Source: an uncultured Acetobacteraceae bacterium (GTDB lineage Bacteria > Pseudomonadota > Alphaproteobacteria > Acetobacterales > Acetobacteraceae). Taken from it: DNA of 64,000 bases. The stretch is from positions 58,430 through 122,429 of the forward strand of contig CALTUD010000006.1 of the NCBI GenBank assembly GCA_943912335.1. The letters run 5' to 3'. Every line of letters starts with the position of its first letter. The first letter of the stretch is position 1. The notes beneath the pieces are model-generated. The model ran no database searches and had not been told where the DNA came from. It saw nothing but the letters and a program-made list of their open reading frames with translations. A program made the position numbers and the translations under genes. This document shows, one piece after another, positions 45,666 to 54,512 of this stretch.

Positions 45666-46223
45666 ATGTATCCCTGGTTCAGATTGCTGCGCGTGGCGAT
45701 GGCCCGCGTCGACGGACCGCCGCCGGGCGCGTTCGACACCACCGTGATCCGCCTGCGCGCCTGGCCGAACGATCTCGACCTCAACGTCCACGTCAACAAC
45801 GGACGCATCCTGTCCCTGGCTGATCTCGGCCGCATCGACTGGTTCCGGCGCGCAGGCCTTCTGCGCGTCGCGCGCGAGCGCAAGGCGTTTCCGGTGATCG
45901 GCGACGCCATCGCCAAGTTCCGCCGCGAACTGCGCGCCTTCGAACGCTTCGAGATCCAGAGCCGGCTGATTGGATGGGACGAGCGCTGGGCCTATCTCGA
46001 ACACCGTTTCGTCAAAGGAGGCCGTGTGTTCGGCGTGGTCGCCATTCGCGGCATGTTCACCGGCAAGAACGGACCGGTTCCACCACAGGACCTCGTCGAC
46101 GCCCTCGGACGCACGGAGCGATCCCCGCCTTTGCCGGACTGGGCTCTTTCCTTCGATGCAAGCTGCGAACGTCTCAGCGAAACCCTGCGCGCCGAAGAAC
46201 GCGTCGCCGGCCAGCGCGACTGA
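45666..46223 (+). CDS. hotdog-fold thioesterase (4HBT/THEM6-like)
   Basis: A 185-residue single-hotdog protein. The characteristic segment RLRAWPNDLDLNVHVNNGRI, followed by SLADLGRIDWFRRAG, places the catalytic-Asn/Asp-type motif and the long helix; WDERWAYLEHRFVKGGRVFG is the beta-sheet core. Members are usually acyl-CoA thioesterases, though related proteins act in acyl-group transfer. It lies between cytochrome c and the convergent gyrB-linked gene, with no clear operon partner. Confidence 0.82.
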   Translation: MYPWFRLLRVAMARVDGPPPGAFDTTVIRLRAWPNDLDLNVHVNNGRILSLADLGRIDWFRRAGLLRVARERKAFPVIGDAIAKFRRELRAFERFEIQSRLIGWDERWAYLEHRFVKGGRVFGVVAIRGMFTGKNGPVPPQDLVDALGRTERSPPLPDWALSFDASCERLSETLRAEERVAGQRD

Positions 46224-46232
46224 CGCCCGACG

Positions 46233-46901
46233 CTAAACCAGCCTCCGAAGCACCGCCGCACCGCGCATCACCGACACACCCCGAACGAAGCGCGCAACAT
46301 CCGGCACACCGCCGGACACGCACAACTCCACCACCGCCTCCTTGTTCGCGCGTCGTCTTTTCCAGTCCGAATAAGGAAATTCCGCGATCGGCAGAAACGT
46401 GTCGCGGCCACGCGGCGTGCCGAAGGGCCTGGCCGCGCCGCTATTGATCGGCGACAAGGTGATGTGTTGTCGATACGCCATCACCAGCGCGCTGGCATCG
46501 AGCTCCAGCACGTCATGCTCGAGCGCACGATACGGTCTGGCATTCAGCAATCGCAACAATCGTGCGTGCGTTAGCCAGAAGAAGACCCGTGCATTCAGCA
46601 GGCGATACCAATCGGCCGGCTCCAGCCCGTCGCGCAGACAGCGGCGCAAACCGGCATCGTCCATCGGCTTCTGATCGCGCACCAGAACGCGCCCATGGAC
46701 CGGGTGCGCCAACACCACCCCTTCGGGACGACGCTCGCTCTCGATCCGCCGACGCTCTTCGCCCGCCACATCCCACAGATCGAGCAGCGCGCTCGTGCTC
46801 AGGAGCCCGTGCCGCTCAATCTGCGGCCAACTCCCGCGCTCCGCAGCGTGGAACAGAACCGGATGCGCCGCGAGCAGCCCATCCAGCTCCTCTTCCGTCA
46901 T
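46233..46901 (-). CDS. DUF7002-like protein, ADP-ribosyltransferase-like N-terminus
   Basis: A 222-residue protein I recognise only as resembling the DUF7002 group. Near the N-terminus, LFHAAERGSWPQIERHGLLS looks like the H..(x)..N/W..I..hGL motif of ART-fold proteins (DarT, KptA). RVFFWLTHARLLRLLNARP and PINSGAARPFGTPRGRDTF follow, but no complete H-Y-E or R-S-E triad can be confirmed by eye. The start is three bases after the gyrB stop, so it is in the gyrB transcript. Whether it modifies DNA gyrase, nucleic acid or nothing is open. Confidence 0.6.
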   Translation of the reverse strand: MTEEELDGLLAAHPVLFHAAERGSWPQIERHGLLSTSALLDLWDVAGEERRRIESERRPEGVVLAHPVHGRVLVRDQKPMDDAGLRRCLRDGLEPADWYRLLNARVFFWLTHARLLRLLNARPYRALEHDVLELDASALVMAYRQHITLSPINSGAARPFGTPRGRDTFLPIAEFPYSDWKRRRANKEAVVELCVSGGVPDVARFVRGVSVMRGAAVLRRLV

Positions 46902-46904
46902 CGC

Positions 46905-49352
46905 TCACACGTCGAGATTGGCGACCTTCAGGGCATTGCCGACGATGAAGTCACGACGCGGCTCGACCACATCGCCCATCAGCGTCGAGAACACCTGCCC
47001 GGCATCCTCCACATCGCCGACACGCACCTGCAGCAGCGTCCGCACCGCCGGATCGAGCGTCGTGGTCCAGAGCTGCTCGGCGTTCATCTCGCCCAGGCCT
47101 TTGAACCGGTTGATCGCCAAACCCTTGCGTCCCTGCGCCAGGATTCGGTCGAACACCGACGCCGGACCCGCGGCGCGCTGCGCATTGCCGTCCAACGTCA
47201 ACACCGCCTCGCCGCCGAAATCCTTCGCCAGCAGATCGGCATGCTGCGCCAGCCACAACACGTCGGCCGAACGCAGAGTCGCCGGGTCGAGGCGATACAG
47301 TTCGCCCACGCCCCGAACGGTGCGCGCGAAGGTGATGCCGGTTTCGTCCGGCGTCACCGTCCAGCCGCGCTCGCCTTCCGGCGATGCCGCATTCAGGCGA
47401 TCCACCAGAGCCTGCGCCCGCGACAAGGAAACACCCACATCCGCCGTCAGCGCACCGGCGATCGCCGCCTGCTCCAGAATCCAGACCGGCGCGCGCACGC
47501 TCAAACGACGCAAAGCCCGCGTCGCCTCGCGCAGCCAGCCGGTCTCGGCCTCCAGCGCCGCACCGACCAGCTCGCGCCCGTCGGCGTAGCGCAGGCTCGC
47601 ATTGTTCAGCGCCTTGTCGAGCAGATACTGCTCCAGCGCCGCATCGTCCTTCAGATAGCGTTCATCGTTGCCGCGCTTGGCACGATACAAAGGCGGCTGG
47701 GCGATATAGAGATGGCCGCGCTCGATCAGCTCCGGCATCTGCCGGAAGAAGAAGGTCAGCAGCAGCGTGCGGATATGCGAGCCGTCCACGTCGGCGTCCG
47801 TCATGATGACGATGCGGTGGTAACGCAGCTTGTCCGCCGTGAAACCGCCCTGCTCCGGCTCGCCGCGTCCGATGCCGGTGCCGAGCGCGGTGATCAGCGT
47901 GCCGATCTCCGCGGAACCCAGCATGCGATCGAAGCGCGCACGCTCCACGTTCAGGATCTTGCCTTTCAGCGGCAGGATCGCCTGGAAACGACGATCGCGC
48001 CCCTGCTTGGCGGTGCCGCCTGCGGAGTCACCCTCGACCAGGAAGATTTCCGCCTTCGATGCGTCGCGCTCCTGGCAGTCCGCCAGCTTGCCCGGCAGAG
48101 ACGAGATATCGAGCACGCCCTTGCGTCGCGTCAGCTCGCGCGCACGACGCGCTGCTTCGCGCGCGGCCGCCGCGTCCATCACCTTGGCGACGATGGCGCG
48201 CGCTTCCTTCGGATGCGTCTCGAACCAGTGCGAGATCGCGTCCGACACCGCTGCATGCACCACAGGCTGCACCTCGGAGCTGACCAGCTTGTCCTTGGTC
48301 TGCGACGAGAATTTCGGGTCCGGCACCTTCACCGACAGAACGGCGGTGAGTCCCTCGCGCATGTCCTCGCCGGACAGGGCGAGCGCGTCCTTCTTGCCGA
48401 CCCCTTCGGCATATTTTCCGACCACGCGCGTCAACGCCTGACGGAAACCAGCCAGATGCGACCCGCCGTCACGCTGCGGAATGTTGTTGGTGAAACACAG
48501 CATCGTTTCGTGGAAGCTGTCGTTCCAGGTGCAGGCGAACTCCACCTTCACGCCGTTGGCATCGTCCGCGCCATCGGCGGTGATCGGCTCCGGCACCACC
48601 TGCGCCTTGCCGCGATCGAGCCATTCCACGAAGGCGATCAGACCGCCCTCGAAGCAGAAACGCTGCTCCTGCGCCGGCGCATGGCGCTCGTCGCGCAGAA
48701 CGATCTCCAGGCCCGAATTCAGAAACGCCAGCTCGCGCAAGCGGCGTTCCAGGATCAGAAACTCGAACTCCACCTTCGCGAACGTCCCGGCGCTCGGCTT
48801 GAACGTCACCTGCGTGCCGCGCGGCGCGTCGCTCGGCCCGACCACAGACAAGGGCGCCATGGTCTCGCCGTGCTCGAACCGGATCATGTGCTCCTGGCCC
48901 TGACGCCAGATCCGCACTTCCATCCATTCCGACAGGGCATTCACCACGGCGGCACCCACGCCATGCAGACCGCCGGAAACCTTGTAACTGTTCTGGTTGA
49001 ACTTGCCGCCGGCATGCAGCTTCGTCAGCACCACCTCGGCGGCGCTGATGCCCTCCTCGACATGCATGTCGGTCGGAATGCCACGGCCGTTGTCGCGGAC
49101 GGTCACGCTGCCATCGCCGTTCAGCGTCACGAAGCACGACGTCGCGTGGCCCGCCTGCGCCTCGTCCACGGCGTTGTCGATGATCTCGAACGCCATGTGA
49201 TGCAGGCCGGACCCGTCATCGGTATCGCCGATATACATGCCGGGCCGCTTGCGCACGGCGTCCAGCCCCTTGAGCACGGAGATGGAGGCCGCATCGTAGT
49301 CGGCCACGGGCACGGCCGGCTGCGCAGAGGACCCGGAATTGTTGTCTTGCAT
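46905..49352 (-). CDS. gyrB: DNA gyrase subunit B
   Basis: ATPase subunit of DNA gyrase, 815 residues, which introduces negative supercoils. The GHKL ATP-binding domain includes ASISVLKGLDAVRKRPGMYI, EIIDNAVDEAQAG (catalytic Glu, Asn) and GLHGVGAAVVNALS. The TOPRIM domain has LVEGDSAGGTAKQGRDR and VIMTDADVDGSHIRTLLLTF, and the C-terminus ends ALKVANLDV. It is expressed with a small DUF7002-like gene three bases downstream, and with recF-dnaN on the same strand upstream, as in the classical origin cluster. Confidence 0.97.
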   Translation of the reverse strand: MQDNNSGSSAQPAVPVADYDAASISVLKGLDAVRKRPGMYIGDTDDGSGLHHMAFEIIDNAVDEAQAGHATSCFVTLNGDGSVTVRDNGRGIPTDMHVEEGISAAEVVLTKLHAGGKFNQNSYKVSGGLHGVGAAVVNALSEWMEVRIWRQGQEHMIRFEHGETMAPLSVVGPSDAPRGTQVTFKPSAGTFAKVEFEFLILERRLRELAFLNSGLEIVLRDERHAPAQEQRFCFEGGLIAFVEWLDRGKAQVVPEPITADGADDANGVKVEFACTWNDSFHETMLCFTNNIPQRDGGSHLAGFRQALTRVVGKYAEGVGKKDALALSGEDMREGLTAVLSVKVPDPKFSSQTKDKLVSSEVQPVVHAAVSDAISHWFETHPKEARAIVAKVMDAAAAREAARRARELTRRKGVLDISSLPGKLADCQERDASKAEIFLVEGDSAGGTAKQGRDRRFQAILPLKGKILNVERARFDRMLGSAEIGTLITALGTGIGRGEPEQGGFTADKLRYHRIVIMTDADVDGSHIRTLLLTFFFRQMPELIERGHLYIAQPPLYRAKRGNDERYLKDDAALEQYLLDKALNNASLRYADGRELVGAALEAETGWLREATRALRRLSVRAPVWILEQAAIAGALTADVGVSLSRAQALVDRLNAASPEGERGWTVTPDETGITFARTVRGVGELYRLDPATLRSADVLWLAQHADLLAKDFGGEAVLTLDGNAQRAAGPASVFDRILAQGRKGLAINRFKGLGEMNAEQLWTTTLDPAVRTLLQVRVGDVEDAGQVFSTLMGDVVEPRRDFIVGNALKVANLDV

Positions 49353-49414
49353 GCCGACGAGATGCTCCAGAACCGAACGAACGAACCCAAACGGGCCAAT
49401 GCGGAATCAACGCA

Positions 49415-50581
49415 TTATACGCCGTCGCCCTCCAGGGAACCAGCGTCGAACAGCATCCCGCCCCCGGCACGGATCATCTCCGCCTGGGCCCGCAGCGGCG
49501 CGAACGGTTCCGCATCGGTCCCGGTCAGGATCGCCTGCGACGGGGTGCGAGACAGCGCCTCGAACAAAGCCCGACGCCGTTCCTCGTCCAGATGCACCAG
49601 AGGCTCGTCCAGAAGCAGGATCGGCGCATTCCCGCTCGCACGACCGATCAATTCCGCATGCGCCAGAACCACGCCGATCAGCAGCGCCTTCTGCTGTCCC
49701 GTGGAGGCGCCTGCCGCAGGCCGCCCCGTTTCGCGATCGGACAACACCAGATCCGCCTTGTGCGCCCCCATAGACGCCCCGCCCGCCGCACGGTCCGCGT
49801 GCCGCGCCCCGGCCAGGGATGCACGCAGCCAGTCCTCCACCGCCAGCGCCGGTTCCTCGTCCAGACGCGCACACAAGGCGCAGGACAGAGACAGCACCGC
49901 GGGCGGAAACCCGGTGCGCTCGCCACGCTCGGCCAGGGCGTTCAACTGCGCCACCAATCCACGCCGGGCCGCGCTCGCCGCCACGGCATGACGCGCCATC
50001 GACAATTCGAGCCCATCGATCCACGCCCCGCTGCCGCGCCCCGTCGCCAGCAGCCGGTTGCGCCCCTGCATCGCCTCGTCATGCGCGGCGATCTCGCGCG
50101 CATGACCGGGATCGAGCGCCAGAACCAGACGATCCAGAAACCGCCTGCGCCCAGACGCCCCTTCGCTGAACAGCCGGTCCATCTGCGGCGTCAGCCACAC
50201 CGCAGAGAGCCGCTCGCCCAGCGCATTGCGGTTGCGCAGAGCCTGCCCGTCGAGCCGGAACGCACGCCGCCCGTTGGCGGAAGCGACGCCGTTCTGCTCC
50301 GGCGGCGTGCCGGTCCCGGCCTCGAACGAGTCCGCACCCGCCTCGAACCGTGCCGCCACCGCCCAGCGCGCGCTGCCATGGCGCGGCAGCTCGGCCATGC
50401 GCGCGCCACGCAAGCCGCGCCCCGGCACGAGCAGCGAAACGGCTTCCAGCAGATTGGTCTTGCCGGAGCCGTTCGGCCCGGTCAGCACCACGACGCGACT
50501 GGAAAAGTCGCGCCGCAGAGTCTCGTAGTTCCGGAAATCGGTCAGAACCAGGCGCCGCAGTGCCGGCCCCTCACCCGCCAT
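49415..50581 (-). CDS. recF: DNA replication and repair protein RecF
   Basis: A 388-residue SMC-like ATPase that loads RecA at single-strand gaps with RecO and RecR. The Walker A is VVLTGPNGSGKTNLLEAVSL near residue 30; the signature is TGQQKALLIGVVLAHAEL and Walker B is ILLLDEPLVHLDEERRR near residue 325. The start lies 18 bases past the dnaN stop and gyrB follows after 62 bases, all on the minus strand. Length and motifs are normal. Confidence 0.95.
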   Translation of the reverse strand: MAGEGPALRRLVLTDFRNYETLRRDFSSRVVVLTGPNGSGKTNLLEAVSLLVPGRGLRGARMAELPRHGSARWAVAARFEAGADSFEAGTGTPPEQNGVASANGRRAFRLDGQALRNRNALGERLSAVWLTPQMDRLFSEGASGRRRFLDRLVLALDPGHAREIAAHDEAMQGRNRLLATGRGSGAWIDGLELSMARHAVAASAARRGLVAQLNALAERGERTGFPPAVLSLSCALCARLDEEPALAVEDWLRASLAGARHADRAAGGASMGAHKADLVLSDRETGRPAAGASTGQQKALLIGVVLAHAELIGRASGNAPILLLDEPLVHLDEERRRALFEALSRTPSQAILTGTDAEPFAPLRAQAEMIRAGGGMLFDAGSLEGDGV

Positions 50582-50599
50582 GGAGGCTCGAACGCGCGA

Positions 50600-51724
50600 C
50601 TACACCCGCATCGGCATCAGAACGTAGAGCGCAGACGGGCTGTCCACATCCCGCACCACGGTCGGCGCCGAACTGTCGGAGAAGGCGAATTCCACATCCT
50701 TCTCGATCTGATCGGTGATGTCGTTCAGGTAGCGCGCCTGGAACCCGATCTCGATCGGCCCGGCCTCGTAGCTCACGGTGCCGTCGTCCAGCTCTTCCTT
50801 GGCCGTGCCCTGGTCCGGGCTCGCCGCCGACAAGGTCAGCAGATGCTTCTCCAGGGACAGCTTCACGGGGCGCGAACGCTCCTGGCTGATCGCGGAAACG
50901 CGCGCCACGGCATCGGCGAAATCGCGCTTGCCGACACGCAGGATCTTGTCGTTGTCGCGCGGAATCACGCGCTCGTATTCCGGGAAGGTGCCGTCGATCA
51001 GCTTCGAGGTCAGCATCACCGTGCCGACGGTGAACTGGATGCGGGTTTCCGACAGCGCCACCTCGACCTCTTCCGGCGCCTCGTCGAGCAGCTTGCGGAT
51101 CTCGGCCACCGTCTTGCGCGGCACGATCACGCCCGGCATGCCCGACGCACCGGCCGGAAGCTCGGTCTCCACGCGCGCCAGACGATGCCCGTCCGTCGCC
51201 ACGGCGCGCAGCATCTCGCCGGCGTCGCCCTTGGCCACATGCAGATAGATGCCGTTCAGGTAGTAGCGGGTTTCTTCCGTGCTGATCGCGAAACGCGACC
51301 GGTCGATCAGCCCGCGCAGAACGCCGGAACCGATCTTGAACTTGTGCGGCAACTGCCCTGCGGTCATGGACGGGAAATCGTCCACCGCCAGAACGTTCAG
51401 GCTGGTCGCATAGCGGCCGGCGCGCAGCGCCAAAGGCGCGTCACCGCCGGACTGGTCCAGCTCGATCTCGGTATCGCCGCCGAGCTTGCGCACGATCTCG
51501 AACAGAACCGAGGCCGGCGCGGTGGTCGAACCGTCACGGCTGACGCTCGCCGTCACCTCCTCGACGATGGCGATCTCCATGTCGGTGGCGGTCAGGGTCA
51601 AACGCGAGCCCTGCGCCTGGATCAGCACGTTCGCCAGGATCGGAATCGTGTTGCGCTTCTCGGCCACGCTCTGGATATGAGCGAGCGCCTTCAGCAGGGT
51701 CGTCCGATCGGCCTTGAACTTCAT
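50600..51724 (-). CDS. dnaN: DNA polymerase III beta sliding clamp
   Basis: A 374-residue clamp subunit that encircles DNA and tethers polymerase III. It begins MKFKADRTTLLKALAHIQSV, has the typical three-fold clamp repeats, and ends DVDSPSALYVLMPMRV, which includes the conserved LMPMR terminus. It is upstream of recF and gyrB on the minus strand, but the usual dnaA-dnaN adjacency is interrupted by a plus-strand lysE-type gene. Confidence 0.97.
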   Translation of the reverse strand: MKFKADRTTLLKALAHIQSVAEKRNTIPILANVLIQAQGSRLTLTATDMEIAIVEEVTASVSRDGSTTAPASVLFEIVRKLGGDTEIELDQSGGDAPLALRAGRYATSLNVLAVDDFPSMTAGQLPHKFKIGSGVLRGLIDRSRFAISTEETRYYLNGIYLHVAKGDAGEMLRAVATDGHRLARVETELPAGASGMPGVIVPRKTVAEIRKLLDEAPEEVEVALSETRIQFTVGTVMLTSKLIDGTFPEYERVIPRDNDKILRVGKRDFADAVARVSAISQERSRPVKLSLEKHLLTLSAASPDQGTAKEELDDGTVSYEAGPIEIGFQARYLNDITDQIEKDVEFAFSDSSAPTVVRDVDSPSALYVLMPMRV

Positions 51725-51866
51725 GATCCTGCACTCGCCGGCAACAAAACTGAGGGGTCAGGACCTTAGCAGCCCGCCGCCCCCCGGAAAAGCCGCCCGG
51801 CAGCCAGCGCCCCGCCTCACGCGAAAACACGCTGTCATCACCACCGGCTCATGTCATGCTCGGCGC

Positions 51867-52487
51867 ATGCTGCACGCCCCGCTCCTGCTTGCCTTCGCCG
51901 CCGCCGCAACCCTGTTCGCCATCACGCCCGGAATCGACACCGCGCTCGTGCTGCGTACGGCCGCGATCAACGCACGCGCCGCTCTGTTCGCGGCGCTCGG
52001 CATTTGTCTCGGCTGTCTCTGCTGGGGAACCGCCGCGTCGCTCGGCCTTGGCGCCGTCCTGCGCGCCTCTGCTCTGGCCTATGCGGCGGTGAAATGGACC
52101 GGCGCCGCCTATCTGGTCTGGGTCGGCGCCCGCTTGCTGCTGAAACCCCGGCAGGCCCTCGGCGCCGACACCGTCAGCGTCCAGTCGAACGCAGCCGCTT
52201 CCTTGCGGCGCGGCTTCCTGACCAACATCCTCAATCCGAAAGTCGGTGTGTTCTACATCACCTTCCTGCCGCAATTCGTGCCGCACGGCGCTCCTGTCGC
52301 CACCACGTCGATCTTGCTGGCCGCGATCCACGTGGCGATCTCGTTCGCCTGGTTCTGCGCCCTGGTCGCCGCGATCGCCCCGCTCGGGCGTTTCCTGCGC
52401 AAGCCCAGCGTGGTCCGCACGCTGGATCGCCTCACCGGCGGCGTTTTCATCGCGTTCGGTGTCAAACTCGCGGTCGCACGCGGCTAG
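51867..52487 (+). CDS. LysE family translocator
   Basis: A 206-residue inner-membrane exporter with about six hydrophobic segments (LLLAFAAAATLFAITPGIDT at the start, then LGICLGCLCWGTAASLGLG near residue 45). TPGIDTALV near residue 20 and FLTNILNPKVGVFYITFLPQ near residue 115 are family signatures (RhtB/LysE type), which export amino acids or related compounds such as homoserine and threonine. The cargo is unknown. ATG 51867 fits the first helix. It lies between dnaN and dnaA on the opposite strand, and may be an insertion in the origin cluster. Confidence 0.85.
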   Translation: MLHAPLLLAFAAAATLFAITPGIDTALVLRTAAINARAALFAALGICLGCLCWGTAASLGLGAVLRASALAYAAVKWTGAAYLVWVGARLLLKPRQALGADTVSVQSNAAASLRRGFLTNILNPKVGVFYITFLPQFVPHGAPVATTSILLAAIHVAISFAWFCALVAAIAPLGRFLRKPSVVRTLDRLTGGVFIAFGVKLAVARG

Positions 52488-52490
52488 AAT

Positions 52491-52608
52491 CTTCTCTTTC
52501 TGAAGAAAAAGAAGCAAAAAGACTTTTATCCGTTTGGGTTCGGAGTCTTTCGATCCTTACCGAACCAAACGGACAAAAGTTCTTTGGTTCTTTCTTTAAA
52601 GAAAGAAC
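52491..52608. repeat. A+T-rich composite palindrome between lysE-type gene and dnaA
   Basis: Three palindromes in 118 bases, strikingly A+T-rich against the G+C-rich genome. The first, 52491-52514, is an imperfect hairpin around TTTCTGAAGAAA. The second has arms 52522-52543 and 52560-52580 (ACTTTTATCCGTTTGGGTTC pairing with GAACCAAACGGACAAAAGT, two differences) and a 16-base loop. The third, 52587-52608, is a perfect 22-base palindrome (GTTCTTTCTTT and its complement). The outer two also partly pair with each other. It lies between the 3' ends of two convergent genes; it could be a terminator, a dispersed repeat or a replication-related element. Confidence 0.75.
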
Positions 52609-52624
52609 ACCCCTCCAGCCGTGA

Positions 52625-54151
52625 TCAGCTTTCCAACATACGGCGCAGCAGCTCGACATCCTCGGCGAATGCGCTGTCGGTCGTCATCAGCTCCTGTACG
52701 CGGCTCACCGCATGCATCACCGTGGTGTGGTCGCGATTGCCGAACTTGCGGCCAATTTCCGGCAGGGACCGGCTGGTAAGCTGCTTCGACAGATACATCG
52801 CCACCTGACGCGGACGCGCCACCGCACGCGCACGACGCGCCGAACTCATATCCGTCAGGCGGATATTCCAGTGCTCGGACACCTTGCGCTGGATTTCCTC
52901 AATGGTGACGCGGCGATCATGCGCTTTCAGGATGTCGTGCAACACCTCCTGCGTCGCTTCCAGCGTCACGGGACGGCCGAACAGATTGGCATGCGCGATC
53001 AAACGGTTCAGCGCGCCTTCCAACTCGCGAACGTTTGTCGTGATCTTGTGCGCCAGGAATTCGAGCACCTTGGGCGGCACGGCCACGCCGGAAGCCTGCG
53101 CCTTCGCTTCCAGAATGGAAATGCGAAGTTCGAAGGTGGTGGCATGGATGTCGGCCACCATGCCGCAACCGAGACGCGTGCGCAGACGATCCTCGAGCCC
53201 GGACAGATCGCTCGGCGACTTGTCCGCCGACACCACGATCTGCTTGCCCGCATCCACCAGCGCGTTGAAGGTGTGGAAGAACTCTTCCTGCGTGTTGTCC
53301 TTGCCGATCAGGAACTGCAGATCGTCGATCATCAGCACGTCGACCGAACGAAGCTGCTCCTTGAACTCCATGGTCTGCTGCGAGCGGATCGCGGCGATGA
53401 AGCGGTACATGAACTTCTCGGCCGACATGTAGGCGACCGACACCGCCCCGCCGCTGCGGTCCGGACGCGTCAGCTCCAAACCCACAGCATGCATCAGATG
53501 CGTCTTGCCGAGACCGACCCCGCCATACAGGAACAAAGGATTGAAGCCGGGGCTGGACGGACGCTCCGCCACACGGCGCGCGCAGGCATAGGCGAACTCG
53601 TTCGGCTTGCCGACCACGAACCCGTCGAACGAGAAACGCGGATCGAGCGGCGCCGCCAGATCGGAATTCTTCTCCAGAACCGGCGCGGCCGCCGTCATCG
53701 GCGCAGCCGGAACGGCCGGACGCACCGCCTCCGCCGTCGCCGAACCGTCCTCGGCCGGCTCCGCGCGCAGCTGCGCCGCATGGTCCGGGGCCAGCGCCAG
53801 CTCCACACGGCGGATCTCCGCCACCTCGGCATGCCACAGAGCGCCGAGGCGATCGCCGTACTGGCTGCGCACCCAGTCGCGCAGGAAGCGCGTCGGCAGA
53901 TACAGCGTGATCTCGTCCTGATCCACCGCGCCCAGGGTCATCTGGCGCAGCCAGGTCCGATACTCGACCTCGCCCACCTCGAGCTGCAGGCGCGCGCAGA
54001 TACGGCCCCAATGCGCCGCGAACGGATGTCCACCGCGCATGTCCGAACCACGGGCCGGCCCTTCACCGTCGAACCGATCCAGCGCCACGCCACCGTGCCC
54101 GTCCGCCACCATCACCCCACCGGGACTGCCGCCCATCATCGTTGTTGACAT
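52625..54151 (-). CDS. dnaA: chromosomal replication initiator protein DnaA
   Basis: Origin-binding AAA+ ATPase of 508 residues. Domain I is near residues 47-120 (RLQLEVGEVEYRTWLRQMTL), domain II is a Pro/Ala linker, domain III has Walker A GGVGLGKTHLMHAVG at residue 210 and Walker B VLMIDDLQFLIGKDN, and domain IV has the DNA-binding signature SLPEIGRKFGNRDHTTVMHA. ATG 54151 is chosen (GTG 54154 just before has GAGAG at a better spacing and is possible). A candidate promoter lies about 120 bases upstream. The usual dnaA-dnaN neighbourhood is broken by a lysE-type gene. Confidence 0.96.
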   Translation of the reverse strand: MSTTMMGGSPGGVMVADGHGGVALDRFDGEGPARGSDMRGGHPFAAHWGRICARLQLEVGEVEYRTWLRQMTLGAVDQDEITLYLPTRFLRDWVRSQYGDRLGALWHAEVAEIRRVELALAPDHAAQLRAEPAEDGSATAEAVRPAVPAAPMTAAAPVLEKNSDLAAPLDPRFSFDGFVVGKPNEFAYACARRVAERPSSPGFNPLFLYGGVGLGKTHLMHAVGLELTRPDRSGGAVSVAYMSAEKFMYRFIAAIRSQQTMEFKEQLRSVDVLMIDDLQFLIGKDNTQEEFFHTFNALVDAGKQIVVSADKSPSDLSGLEDRLRTRLGCGMVADIHATTFELRISILEAKAQASGVAVPPKVLEFLAHKITTNVRELEGALNRLIAHANLFGRPVTLEATQEVLHDILKAHDRRVTIEEIQRKVSEHWNIRLTDMSSARRARAVARPRQVAMYLSKQLTSRSLPEIGRKFGNRDHTTVMHAVSRVQELMTTDSAFAEDVELLRRMLES

Positions 54152-54275
54152 CACCGAACGGCTCTCAATTCCCAGAACACAGCTTTCCCATCCGCGAAAC
54201 ACGGTCGAAACGAACGTGGCAAGAAGGGGATTGCCGTTTACGACAGGCCTTGTGTCGGTCCAGCGACCGTTCCGG

Positions 54276-54304
54276 ACGATAGAGCCGCGACTCGTCCGAG
54301 GCAA
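54276..54304 (-). promoter_or_regulatory. candidate dnaA promoter
   Basis: On the minus strand, TTGCCT (54304-54299) and TATCGT (54281-54276) are separated by exactly 17 bases, giving a fair sigma-70-type match about 120 bases ahead of the dnaA start. No experimental support. Confidence 0.4.
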
Positions 54305-54412
54305 CGGGAATCTGGTCACAAAACCGCCTTGAGACGCACTCTCCGGCCAGGGGCGACTCGCGTGTGGAACATACAACGAAGTCGCCGGAAATCGTGATCA
54401 GACAAGGCAACA

Positions 54413-54448
54413 ACGAAAACGGCCCATGCGCGGACGCATGGGCCGTTT
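54413..54448 (-). terminator. rho-independent terminator of rpsT
   Basis: Perfect 14-bp stem (AAACGGCCCATGCG, arms 54417-54430 and 54435-54448) with a four-base loop. On the minus strand the stem is followed by T-rich sequence (TTTTCGTTGTT), a clear intrinsic terminator 65 bases past the rpsT stop. Confidence 0.85.
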
Positions 54449-54512
54449 CAAAATTTCGATCGCTCTGGAGCGCGGGAGGACAGGCCTCCCGGAACCCGCT
54501 CCGGCGCCTGGA

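Larger units (their letters stand above)
54152..54512. other. 361-base gap upstream of dnaA
   Basis: Non-coding stretch between the dnaA start and the rpsT stop. It holds the rpsT terminator (54413-54448) and a candidate dnaA promoter (54276-54304). I see no cluster of 9-mers close to TTATCCACA, so no origin is called here. Confidence 0.6.

Noticed and set aside
46695..49991. Plus-strand open frame of about 1100 codons opposite gyrB
   Set aside because: It reads antisense to an unmistakable gyrB and its translation is Arg/His/Gln-rich low-complexity sequence with no recognised motif, as is common in G+C-rich antisense frames.
52522..52543. TTATCC in the palindrome considered as a DnaA box
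   Set aside because: Only six of nine positions match TTATCCACA and no cluster exists, so an origin call is not supported.
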